Shown one piece after another: positions 1-11,500 of a stretch of 64,000 nt of DNA. Source of the stretch: Saxidomus purpurata (taxonomy: Eukaryota; Mollusca; Bivalvia; Venerida; Veneridae); assembly GCA_022818135.1 (NCBI GenBank), contig JAFMSR010000002.1, forward strand, positions 42,287,358-42,351,357. The letters run 5' to 3'. Each line of letters begins with the position of its first letter. Positions within the stretch are counted from its first letter, which is position 1. The translations under genes were made by a program, and so were the position numbers. The notes beneath the pieces were generated by a model. It was given only the letters and a program-made list of their open reading frames with translations. It did not search any database and had not been told where the DNA came from.

Positions 1-800
1 ACAAAAAAAAACAGACTTGATTTTAAGAAAATCTGATACAAAAAAAACAGTGAAAATTATTAATAATATTGAAAAAATATTAAAGTTAGGATTCACAATT
101 TTTAGTAACATCAAAAGGAGTTTAGAATAACCGTTTTGCTGAAAATTAGTGCTGATTATGGCTTTAATGAAAATAAGTGCTAATCAATCTGTGATTAATA
201 ATAGTTTGTTTCAAAGAAGGAACATCATAGAAGTTTGGAATGACAGTTTTGGTGATATGTAATGTTAACTAATATAATGCTGATAATTAGGGTTGAAAAT
301 GTTTTTAATGAAAACAATGTGTTATTTAATCTTATAATTGTTTTAAACACAAAGTGCATTAAATTTGACAGATTTACTCATTTCCCATATATATTATCTG
401 GGAAAATGAATATTTAATCATAACATTCGTAATATGGAAAAAATGTTTTCTGAAATCATGTTGCTTTAATTGTGTTTTATTATTCACATGAATGTGGTAG
501 ATAAATTTTGATATTCTCCCTATCATTAAGGATACAAAAGTGGACTTTGATCCATTAATCCATACATTTAATGTGTTAATTATGGCTATTTATAAATTAG
601 TCTATCATAAAATAATTGTTGACTTTTGCCAACATCTGTTAAAGTCTAGTCAATATTCCTGAAAAAAGTAATTAAATTGAAAAATAGTACACCAGCTCTT
701 TGTATTTCAAATTTGTTTGTTAATACCTTTTAACATAGACATTGTTCCGCAAAAACTCACACATCTTCTACAAATTAATTAATAATTAAATTTAAAAAGA
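1..800. other. AT-rich stretch, no gene seen
   Basis: Very AT-rich sequence with many short stop-rich frames. I see no splice-compatible exon, RNA gene or ordered repeat in it. Confidence 0.5.
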
Positions 801-825
801 ATAATTTTCCAAAAGGCTATTGTCC

Positions 826-1050
826 TAGGATGAATGAGCTAATGGTTCCATATGCAAACTATAGAAGGGGCTAATGTCCTCCTTGGCAAAATCATCAAGG
901 GGATAATGTCCTAGGGAGAAGGGGATAATGTCCTCCTTCGCAAATTTAGCAAGGGGCTTATGTCCTCTTGCAAAATCATCAAGGGGATATTGTCCTCCTA
1001 TGCAAAAATGAGCCAAGGGGATATTGTCCTAGGGGATAATGTCCTACATT
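826..1050. repeat. Minisatellite 1 ('aaggggataatgtcct' type)
   Basis: Imperfect tandem units built around aaggggataatgtcct with spacers such as 'ccttggcaaaatcatc'. Units vary from about 19 to 45 bp. The short minus-strand open frame here is made only of translated repeat (LGHYPLDDFAKED-like) and is not a gene. It abuts a second, unrelated minisatellite. Confidence 0.75.
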
Positions 1051-1330
1051 CGATTAGATACACCTTATGTCGCCTCAACAATAATAAGATACACCCAGTG
1101 TCACATCAGGTATGATTAGATACACATAGTGTCACATCAGATATACCTTATGTCACCTCCACAATAATAAGATACACTCAGTGTTACATCAGGTTTGATC
1201 AGATACACACAGTGTCGAATAAGTTATGATACACTCATTGTCACATCTTGTATGATTAGATACACCCAGTGTCACATTTTGTATGATTAGATACACCCAG
1301 TGTCACACTGGGTATAATAAGATACTAGGT
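1051..1330. repeat. Minisatellite 2 ('gattagatacacccagtgtc' type)
   Basis: About nine imperfect units of roughly 26-31 bp with the core gattagatacacccagtgtc followed by acatc and a short linker. Some units carry 'aataataag' in place of 'gattag'. It starts directly where minisatellite 1 ends. Confidence 0.8.
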
Positions 1331-2201
1331 ATGATTATGTAAAAGCATTTTTTGCATCTGGTATGGTACACTTAGCATCTCTTTAAGTGTGTAAAGATTC
1401 ACCCATGTTTGATTAAATTCACAGAAACTCTGAAAGAGGCAGGATAGTCTTCACACTTCTGTTTTACGTCTACAACTTAAAAAAAAGAGGCTTTTGTCAC
1501 CCTGATTTTGATCAGTATTGCAGTTAAGTTAAATTTTGTGTTATGTCAATTTCTTTCATGAACTATCAACATATGACTTTGAAAGTTGGCAATCATCGAC
1601 ATAGGGTAATTATGTTATAAAAGATACTGTATATACTTGTTTAACAGCATATTTAGGTAAAGACTTATGACGCCCATAGCTGCTTCCTGTCTAAAATAGT
1701 AACAAACCAGACATGGATCCACAAATGCAAAGCAAGGCCCTTATTAGTACATGGTACATATTGAAAGTGAGGATTGCATTGATATAAGACAATATAATAT
1801 ATGTTAGGAAGGAAAATACATGTACTTGTATTTATACCATGAGAGGACTGAACAATTCTATATACATCTTACAGATACAATGTACTAGTTAGGAAATTGT
1901 TGCAATTAGAACTCCGATCAATGCAGCGCAAATAAGTAGATAAGTGAATTAAAATTATTATATGTGTACTGGTATTTTAAAGTACAGTTTTGTGTACATG
2001 TATTATGTATGGTTTCAATTTTAAGCCAAAGTAATTTGGACTAAAACTTGAACTGATTTCTTGCCAACTTATGGATTATACTCTTAACATACTGTGCCAA
2101 ATCCGAGAGAAAGCATTGCATAAGTAGAACCTCATTCTGGAGAAAACATACAGACTGGTAGGTTGTATTCTAGACAGTGATCTACTGACTCAGAGATAAC
2201 C
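1331..2201. other. Gene-free sequence upstream of the peptide gene
   Basis: No coding exon recognised. The proximal part must hold the promoter and 5' UTR of the peptide gene that starts at 2202, but I cannot point to a convincing TATA box or initiator. Confidence 0.4.
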
Positions 2202-3835
2202 ATGAGAACCATTCTGCTTCTAGCCGTGTTGTCCTGTCTTCTGCTGGCCTCCCAGACAGCAGCTGCACCAGGTAAGATTTTTTGCTACTTGTATGTCCTT
2301 TGTGTTGTGTTATAAACAATAATGTGTTATAATGGCGAAAAGCTCTAAACTTTTGCTCTAACTTGATTTTTATGCGGCAGAAGCTAGGATTTCAAGCTGT
2401 ACCTTACGGCATCATCACCTAGCACAAATGACACAGTTTTAGGCTTAGTTTAGTTTATACTAATTTATTTTAGCTCGATTGTGAAGAAAGCTTGCAGCCT
2501 AGTCACTCTAGAGTCCGCTTCCTGGAAAAACCAGTACTGTTGTCATATGAAGACGTACGGTCATGACCCCAGTGGGGCTCGAACTCGCAACCTCTGGGAT
2601 GAGTTGGATATATACACTACTTTTATACTGAAGCATAGATTCATCCATTTTGCCTATTTACCGGTCACTTTAATTCTGTAAATTAAGTATTAAACTTCAA
2701 TATCACTGTAGTCATCTTGTTAATACTACCACTGGTGTGAAGCTGAACATCCGTTTCTTGCTATCAGTTACACTTTTTTTTTAATCAACACTGATTTCTG
2801 TAAGTGTAAAACAAGTTTGAAACACAACTATCAAGATGCAAGGTAGAACAGGTTAAATCCCCAAACTCTTAATTTAAATGTTTTAATATTACAGTAAAAC
2901 TTACAATAAAAGCAGTTTTGGGGACTATTTGATCATGCAAGTTAAAGCAGGCCGTCGGTTAAAAAAACAATCCTTTAAACATTATATTTTATCAGGAGCA
3001 AGGGACTAATTTGGATAAAATAGGGTACTGCATACTGGATAAGCCAGGGTTTATTGTATAAACACATCCCTACTGCCATGTCTGATGAGAAAAAGATGAT
3101 GTGGATAAAAATGCATCCCATAAAAAATACTGGGATGCAAACATAAGAACTTGTTCGGCAATAAAGAAAAATTAAATTAGAATAAATTAAACTAAACAAT
3201 TAATGGCACTACCCAAATTGAAAGATGAACAAGTCCACAATAGACATTCATTAAGCTAAATACTAATTTATAAAATTTCTACATAATCTATAGTCACAGA
3301 TGCTCTGCATCTTTTCCAACATACAAGAGCTATGTGAATGGCTGGCCCATGGTTAACCTCTCCATTAAGAAACTACAAACATTAGGGGTCGGATTGTTAT
3401 TGGGGCTTAAACCATTGATTTCTTTGTGATGGGAAATTAGTTGTCTACAAGATAGTGTTCCAAAATATTTGAACAAGGAGGTAGTTAAGACATTTATCAC
3501 AAATGATAAACTTTTATCAGTTTTTGATCAACAGATGACTAGAAAAGGTTAAAAGGTTGATTTTAAATACTTAACAGTGGTACCGGTAGGTTGCATTTGG
3601 AAAGCTTTACAATATGTAACATTTAAAATCACATTAAATTTTCTTGACCAATATTAACGAGACCCGTGTAATATGTAACCACTTTGTGTATTATTATATA
3701 GGCAGTGCACCAAATTCAGGTCCAGGCAGAAGGCCAGATGATTTTATTGACATGAGTGAAGAAATCAGAAATATACGTGCTATGGAAGAAGCCAGTGATG
3801 AAGAGATTCTCTTGAAAGCATTGAATCAAAACTAA
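2202..3835 (+). CDS. Small secreted peptide precursor (two coding exons)
   Basis: Coding exons 2202-2271 and 3702-3835 join in phase 1 (cca g|gc agt) with donor GTAAGA and acceptor TATATAG, giving a 67-residue protein. Residues 1-22 are a textbook signal peptide: MRTILLLAVLSC, a long hydrophobic core, then a small-residue AAA site before Pro23. The mature part begins PGSAPNSGPGRRPDD. The Gly-Arg-Arg at residues 32-34 looks like a dibasic cleavage and amidation site, which would release a short peptide ending in Pro-amide. The remaining 33 residues are acidic, Cys-free and likely helical (SEEIRNIRAMEEASDEE). A poly(A) signal lies about 330 nt after the stop. I do not recognise the family; a neuropeptide, hormone or other secreted effector are all possible. 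The exon joining and signal peptide are seen directly; processing is inferred. Confidence 0.75.
2443..2606 (-). mobile_element. tRNA-derived SINE, 5'-truncated copy
   Basis: Lies inside the intron of the peptide gene. Read on the minus strand it matches the SINE at 33908-34105 along its body: box-B-like ggttgcgagttcgagcccc, then catatgac, cagtactggtttttccagga, gcaagctttcttcacaat, and the tail ttagtataaactaa. It lacks the box A end. The 66-residue open frame on the plus strand here is only the SINE read through. Confidence 0.75.
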
Positions 3836-4166
3836 CATCACACATCAACATAAACTTATCTGGTTATCATTGTTTAATTGGTAAGACAGAGCAAGTTGTC
3901 CAATCATAATTTATTGTCCATGATTCTCCAGGAATGAAGTTAAGCCAAAGTTTCTCGTCTTTTCCTAACTATACTTACTACTCAAAACAAAAACATAACA
4001 ACGAAGATGGGCAAGATGTTCAAAATGTCTCAGTGTTTACATGTATATCGAAGTAATTCTTGTTTTATGAACATGTGTCTGCATCATTTCCAACAGACAA
4101 CCACCTAAGGACTTCATGGTTGGTTTTTAAAGACATTGTTTGTTCTCCTTCATTTTATCTAAATCA

Positions 4167-4172
4167 AATAAA
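4167..4172 (+). terminator. Poly(A) signal of the peptide gene
   Basis: AATAAA hexamer about 330 nt after the peptide gene stop codon, in an AT-rich 3' UTR. Confidence 0.5.
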
Positions 4173-6653
4173 GAATAATAAGCTTATGATATCAGTCTAT
4201 TACAGAAGCACCTAGCTGTTTACTAAATTGATAAATCAATGATATCAAATCCTAGCTATGTGATATGTACCATAAACTACCTTTGTTTTACATTGCAGGT
4301 ACATTTTACAACCACATACACCAGAAGGGAAGAAAGTAACAACAAACATCAATTATGGTTAAAAGATTTTTAATATAAAAATATTAGCTATGTGCTGGTT
4401 TTAAAGATAAATAAACACATGTATAAAATTATTTTCCCAATGAAATGGACATTGAAATATTTGAGTTTTTTACCTACATATTTAAGCAGATGTAACAAAG
4501 TTTACATTGGAAGGAGTACTACATAAAGATATTATACTGCATATAGAAACATTTAGTGAATAAATTTGGCAAGCTGCCAGCAATAAGATTTTATTTCTTA
4601 TTCAAGATACAAGTGTTCATTGATTTTTTCTTATCATTTCCACTGGTACAAACCAGATTTTCTTGGACTCATTTCAATTGCTAAATAAAAATATTTGTGA
4701 AAATATTTCTCAAACTACAGGTATTGCAAACATACCAATGTCTCTCATTCCAGTTTTACATACATGTAGTGACAGTAAAATCACAATATGAATTGATTAT
4801 GTACTGATTTATGTGTATTAAAAATTGATATTTGAAAAATGAATTTGCGTATTTAAAATCTCCACAGCATTAAAGTGCTATTTCTCTTAATAACCTGACA
4901 ATAACTAAACTGTGTAACAAATGTATTAAGAGTACGGAGTTGCAATAAACATGTTCATCTTTCTTTGCTTTTTTATGATTTCAACATGAATGAAACACTA
5001 GTGTTTTTCAGTGCTTTTCACTGTGCAACACCAGCAACAATAGTGGAGGTCTAAATGTTTTTTGTTGTTATTAAATGTTTGTATCTTGAAAAACAACTGG
5101 ATGCTGTGATATAAGCCCGTCAGATAACCCCACCAAGGTGAAAAGAACACCAGCTTTATATTTCCGAAACCTCCGAGGCAGCCCAAACCCTTGTGACAGC
5201 CCAAAACCCTTGTGACAGCCCAAAACCCTTGTGACAGCCCAAAACCCTTGTGACAACCCAAACTCTTGTGACAACCCAAACCCTTGAGACAGTTAATAAG
5301 TATACAACTTATGTGCTCTTGTGTCCCCACCTTATGACACTTGTGATATTCTCACGTGAGTTGGTGCGCACAAGGAAGCCAAAAAAATGCCAAGCTCAAA
5401 ACAGCTTACGATTCCTATTTTCTAATCAATTAGCACAATGTGTTTCTAGTCAATACACTTAACAATTAAGTTTTGCATGCCAGTAAGTTTCAAATTGGTG
5501 ACCAGCATGACAATATGCTTCTAACCTCCATGTAATCTATAAATACCTGAATCCCCCACCCCAAAGTTCTACTAAATCATTACCCACCCTGAACCGGTCT
5601 CTCCAAGAAATGAAAGACTTCTGAAGGCTTCAAGAATTGAACAAATATATGGAAACAAAATGTCTGTATAGATGTATCTTGTAGCTAAACACTTTTCACC
5701 TTGTAATCTGCAATTACATTCACTAACAAAAAAACCCTACCAATTTAAAAACCTACTAACCAATGACTGCTATAGCTTGGTGCATATTGCTATGAAATTA
5801 TGAAATATATAACTCCCAAACACAAAGCTTCACACAATTTTAACAATTCCAAAGTGAGTACAGTTCCAACTGCATCTTTATATTGCCCAACAGGATATTG
5901 CTGTTTGAAAATGGTTATAAACCAGTAGTTAATGCAGCACCTCTCACTTACAGCACCAAATATACTAGGCCATATCCAACAGTCTTATCTAGATCACAAT
6001 ACAACTCTAAAACTTTAGTGTATCCAATCATATCCTGGTATGCTTTTCAAGTGGGAATTACCTGTAACTGTCTACAACAGTTTTTCTAACATTACAATAC
6101 GACTTTAAAACACTTGAAATAATACATGAAATAATACATGAAAAAATGCATGAAAACTAAAAATGTGTATTGTTGTTACGTATTTGAAGACAAGTAAAAG
6201 CGAATGCGTTTACAGCATTTATCAGTGAAAATAATATAATACAACATGAATGAGTTTGACTGCGTCAAAATCTGCCTGAAGACACTTAATAAATAAGTCT
6301 AAACAAACATACATATACATAAATTTGGACCACTGCTTTGAACATATGTCATTATGAAAATACTGCTTACTAAAGAGAGATAAGTGTTTTTTTTTTTATA
6401 AAAATAAACAATTTTGCTTAAAATTCAAAGTGAGACAACTTGGTTTTCGTCTTCATAAGAGAAGGCCTTATCACATCACATATCAAAACATTGTAATAGA
6501 TTATATATCATAGCCAAACTGTAATACTACATCACCTTTTTGTGTACATTGTACTTTGTTAAGAAAATATAGAGAAAGAAACATCAATGTTCAATTTAAT
6601 AGAAAACAACCTGTAGCAACTCATCTTGCTCATCGACTTTAATACAGAACATA
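4173..6653. other. Gene-free AT-rich sequence
   Basis: Apart from the 19-bp array at 5178-5292, no ordered feature or gene was recognised. The longer open frames here are short or are translations of that array. Confidence 0.45.
5178..5292. repeat. 19-bp tandem repeat
   Basis: About six units of cagcccaaaacccttgtga, with some units reading 'caaccc'. The 110-residue minus frame over it (repeating GCHKGFGLSQ) is the repeat translated, not a protein gene. Confidence 0.8.
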
Positions 6654-7733
6654 AACAAGAGGGCCAAGATGGCCCTATATTGCTCACCTTGGTACAAGTC
6701 CACTTGCTTGGTGGAAGATCACTAGATAATGTTATATACCAAATATGTTGTTTTCCTATATACATCTATGTATGTCCCCCCCCCCACCAGGCAATGTCAA
6801 TTTTGACCCCAGGGTCATAATTTGAACAAACTTTGAAAAGGTCTACTAGGCAATGCTACATGCCAAATATCTAAGCTCTAGGCCCTGTGGTTTCAGAGAG
6901 AAGATTTTTAAAGTTTTTCCTATATAAGCCTATGTAAAACTAAGTGACCCCCCGTGCGGGGTCAATTTTGATCCGGGGGTCATAATTTGAACAATCTTGG
7001 CAGAGGTCCACTAGCCAATGCTACATGCCTACTATCTAAGCTCTAGGCCTTGTGGTTTAAGAGAAGAAGATTCTTAAAGTTTTTCTATATAAGCCTATGT
7101 AAAACTAAGTCACCCCCCGTGCAGGGTCAATTTTGATCTGGGGCTCATAATTTGAACAATCTTGGTAGAGGTCCACTAGCCAATGCTACATGCCAACTAT
7201 CTAAGCTCTACGCTCTGTGGTTTCAGAGAAGAAGATTTTTAAAGTTTTTCCTATATAAGCCTTTGCAAAACTAAGTGACCACCCGCGCGAGGTCAATTTT
7301 GACCCGGGGGTCATAATTTGAGCAATCTTGGTAGAGGTCCACTAGACATTGCTACATGCCAAATATCTAAGCTCTAGGCCTTGTGGTTTCAGAGTAGAAG
7401 ATTTTTAAAGTTTTTCCTATATATGCCTGTGACCACCTGCGCGAGGTCAATTTTGACCCGGGGGTCATAATTTGAGCAATCTTGGTAGAGGTCCACTAGA
7501 CAATGCTACATGCCAAATATCTAAGCTCTAGGCCTTGTGGTTTCAGAGAAGAAGATTTTTAAAGTTTTTCCTATTTGTTGCCATAGCAACCAGAGTTCTG
7601 CATGGAATGGAATTCTTTGAACAATTTTGGTAGAGCTTCATGCAAGGAACATTCCTGCATAGTTTTATCAACATTGGCCTAGTGGTTTCAGAAGAGATGT
7701 CATTTGAATCAAAATGTTGACGTACGACGTTCC
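6654..7733 (-). mobile_element. Helentron-like element, family A (copy A1, 5' end missing)
   Basis: Inserted on the minus strand. Its 3' terminus is at 6654-6692: hairpin GGGCCATCTTGGCCC (6661-6675) followed on the element strand by TCTTGTT, and preceded by the subterminal repeat CCAAGGTGAGC. The core is about five tandem units of 155-166 bp, each with 'gtccactagccaatgctac' and 'ctaagctctaggcc'. The 5' hairpin seen in other copies is absent. Instead the element runs straight into a family B head at 7734. Non-autonomous, with no open frame. Confidence 0.7.
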
Positions 7734-8268
7734 AAGTAAACCATTTTACTGTTCAGGCTCACTGTGACCTTGACCTTTGACCTATTGACCCCAAAGTCGA
7801 ACTTGACCTGTATTTGATGATGTTACAGCTGTGTACCGAAAATTATTTAAATTGGTCAAGCCTTTCATGAGTTATCATCCGGAAACTGTTTTACATTACA
7901 GTTCAGAGTCACTGTGACCTTGACCTTTGCCCTACTGACCCCAAAGTCGAACGTGACCTTTATTTCATAAAGTTGCACGTGTGTACCAAAAATTATTTAA
8001 ATCGGTCAAGCCTATCATGAGTTATCATCCGGAAACTGTTTAACAGTCCAGAGTCACTGTGACCTTGACCTTTGACCTACTGACCCCAAAGTTGAACTTG
8101 ACCTGTATTTCATGAAGTTGCACGTGTGTACCAAAAATTATTCAAAAGGATAAAATCGTTCATGAGTTATCATCCGGAAACACCATGAAAACCAACAGAC
8201 CGACCGACAAACTGACAAGCTCACTCCTATATACCCCCCCGCCCAAACTTCATTTTGTGGGGGTATAA
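7734..8268 (-). mobile_element. Helentron-like element, family B (copy B1, 3' end missing)
   Basis: On the minus strand it starts with the family B head: inverted arms tatacccccc (8230-8239) and gtgggggtata (8257-8267) flanking AAATGAAGTTTGGGC. A 'cggtcggtc' stretch and about three units of a roughly 125-bp core follow (gtttccggatgataactcatga ... aggtcaaggtcacagtgac). The family B 3' hairpin and CTAG end are missing; family A sequence continues in the same orientation. Confidence 0.7.
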
Positions 8269-8507
8269 AGATGACCCGTTATGAAGTAACTTTCATGCTC
8301 TAAAGGGATTCTAATAAGATAACATGGCAAGTTCCGCTGACTAAAAAGGAGAGAGATGTTGTGTAGAATATTGGTTTATGAAAATGTAAGGTGGAATAAG
8401 GGGAATAAGTCATTCCCTATTTCATGACATCCTGCATAAATATTATCGAATATCATTGGTGCAATAAAATTAGACTTTGCTGTGCATAAAACAGACTTCT
8501 ATTTTCC

Positions 8508-8513
8508 TTTATT
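8508..8513 (-). terminator. ZDHHC6: Poly(A) signal of ZDHHC6
   Basis: AATAAA on the minus strand (tttatt on plus), about 50 nt after the ZDHHC6 stop codon. This implies a very short 3' UTR. Confidence 0.55.
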
Positions 8514-8561
8514 AACACTTTGGATGAAACTTCGGCTTAGAAATATATTCCCTAATTCCCC

Positions 8562-11500
8562 CTAGTTGGTTTTCTTGTCTGAGCTGGCAGTTTGTGAATC
8601 AAATTCACCATTTGAAGCACTAGACACATAGTCTCTGGCACATCTCCTTGGAAACCATCCTCGTTGTCGTCGTTGACCTGGAATTGGCAAAATATAAGCA
8701 AGTAATAATAGAAATTTAATGAACTATGTAGATTTTTTTTCTCTAAGACAATAGTTTAAAATCTGTTTCAAAGAAGATTCTCAAAAACTATATGACCGAC
8801 GTCGCACGAAAATGGGCCTTCGGACAGTTGTTACATTATTCAACAATAATAGATTGCAAACAACATAAAATTGACATTTTTGTCACCCTCTTTAAATGCA
8901 AAACCAATGTTGAAAAGTGATAGTGACTATATTTTCCTGCATGGATACATACTATTTGCTTCAAAAAGCTTCAAGACCATTGCTATGGCAACAGTGGTAC
9001 GCTAAGATTCTTTTTTCTATTTTGGCTATACCATGTAAAAAAAGCATATCGTGGAAAGAGGACAAGCAATATTTCACCATATATGATATATATCGAAAGA
9101 GTATATAATTTTGCAATCAAACATAAATGATGCTGTTACAAAATGATTGACGTCATATGACATGGTATTCGACATCATTAATAGAGTGAACATTGACGTC
9201 TTTGGTTTACCTTTTGAGAATGTTGTAATTTTGTATCTACTGGACGTAGGTAACTGAAACTTTCCTTTATTGATATTGAAATATTGTTGATCCAAATATG
9301 CAAGAAAGCTAGATTTCAAGTATTTTGTCTGAAGGCCCATATTTCCGTGTCGCTGGTCACATTCAATTTCAATGACTTAAAAATACTTTTTTAATCTGTC
9401 AGCTGACAGTAAATATTTCCCTGGCTTAACTCAATAGTTACTATCAAGTTTTGAGGTATTGTTCTACATTATTAAAGCTGATTTTGCATCAATAGTTCCA
9501 TTTTACTGACAGCTGAACTAAATCTGCTTGACAATGTGTAAAAGTAAAATTTGCTGTAACCCATACAGCTCGTAAAACTTTAGTTTTCCTTCAGTATGAC
9601 AACCAGTAGATGAATCTGTACATCAATCTGTCTTGACGGGTTTTCACAATATCTGCCTACACTTTATGATCTTGTCACATATAAACAGATTATTACCTGA
9701 AGCCTTTTCTTGTTCTGACATCACTTTAGTACCATAGAGCCATTTCCTGAAACATAACCACATGTATAGTATAACCACATGTATATTACAACCACATGTA
9801 TAGTATAACCATATGTATATATTCACTATCATGCGAGATGACTTCAGTACTTCACAGGTAAGCAAAGTAGAATGTATTAACAGGAGATGAGCCTTTCAAC
9901 ACTTCCTGCATAGAAGAACCCCCGAGTGATATGGTAGCAATGGTATTTATGGTCCCTAAAACAATCAAATAGGAAGTCTATTTACAATGACTGCTACAAA
10001 CACCCTCAGCTGAGTTCATAGACATCTGATAAAATGTTAGGCATGCATACTGACAATACCACAGTAAAATAATGCTTCAAGAGTATTTTTAAACATGTAA
10101 AGCAAAAAGCATCATCTATGGTAACTTACTTTTTCCATCTGGTCACCTTAACAATATCTCCTTTTTTCAGTGGTATTCTGGGTTCATCAGTGCAGGGTAT
10201 ACCACAGCACATCCCGCAACCCTTGGACAGCGGTATCAGTGAGCCGGAGTATTCCTCCACCACAATAAATTCCTGAGTTCTGTCACGTTTTAATGCTTTC
10301 TGTTTCAACTGTTCTTGCTGTAGAGTGAGAGATTATAAAATGAGTATGTGTGGGTAACAGTGTCAACTTTGCAGATGTATCATGTACATGTATTTAAGTC
10401 AGGAATGGAAAACAGTCTTGTACTTATTACTGATGTGTGAACAATATTTGGCATGTTTCAAGTATATATACAAGCCTGCAGTAGTATAAGGGATAAATAA
10501 TTCTTCAAACAAATTTCAGACAAGAAGCAAAAGTACCTTTTTCAAATCAAATAAACATGTAAATTTTACTTACAGTAAATGTGAACTGATCACAGCCTTC
10601 AACAACATCCCAGGTGAACCCATCAGACTTTGGTTTGCCGCTCCATGTGAACACTTGTGCTAGGTTTTTCCTCCAACCTAGGTGGTATGGGTATATAAAA
10701 TCTTCCTCCTCATCCTCATCCCTGTCCCTGTCCTCAGCCTGTAATACACATATACATTCTACATACAGGTAATATCTGCACACATATATGTTCTACATAT
10801 AGGTAATATCTGCACACATATACATTCTATATAAAGGTAACATCTGCATACACATATACATTCTAGATATAGGTAGTATTTGCACACATATACATTCTAT
10901 ACATAGGTAATATCTGCACACATATATCATTCTAGATATAGGTAGTATTTGCACACATATACATTCTACATAAAGGTAACATCTGCATACACATATATAC
11001 ATTCTACATATAGGTAGTATCTGCACACATATACATTCTACATAAAGGTAACATCTGCACACACATATACATTCTACATATAGGTAATATCTGCACACAT
11101 ATATATTCTACATATAGGTAATATCTCCACATGTATACATTCTACATATAGGTAATATCTGCACACACATATACATTCTACATATAGGTAATATCTGCAC
11201 ACATATATATTCTACATATAGGTAATATCTGCACACATATATATTCTACATATAGGTAGTATCTGCACACATATACATTCTACATATAGGTAATATCTGC
11301 ACACATATATATTCTACATATAGGTAATATCTGCACACATATATATTCTACATATAGGTAATATCTGCACACATATACATTCTACATATAGGTAATATCT
11401 GCACACATATACATTCTACATATAGGTAATATCTGCACACATATACATTCTACATACAGGTAATATCTGCACACATATACATTCTACATAAAGGTAACAT

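Noticed and set aside
826..1330. CRISPR-like regular repeats
   Set aside because: Units are contiguous imperfect minisatellites without unique equal-length spacers, and the genome is animal.
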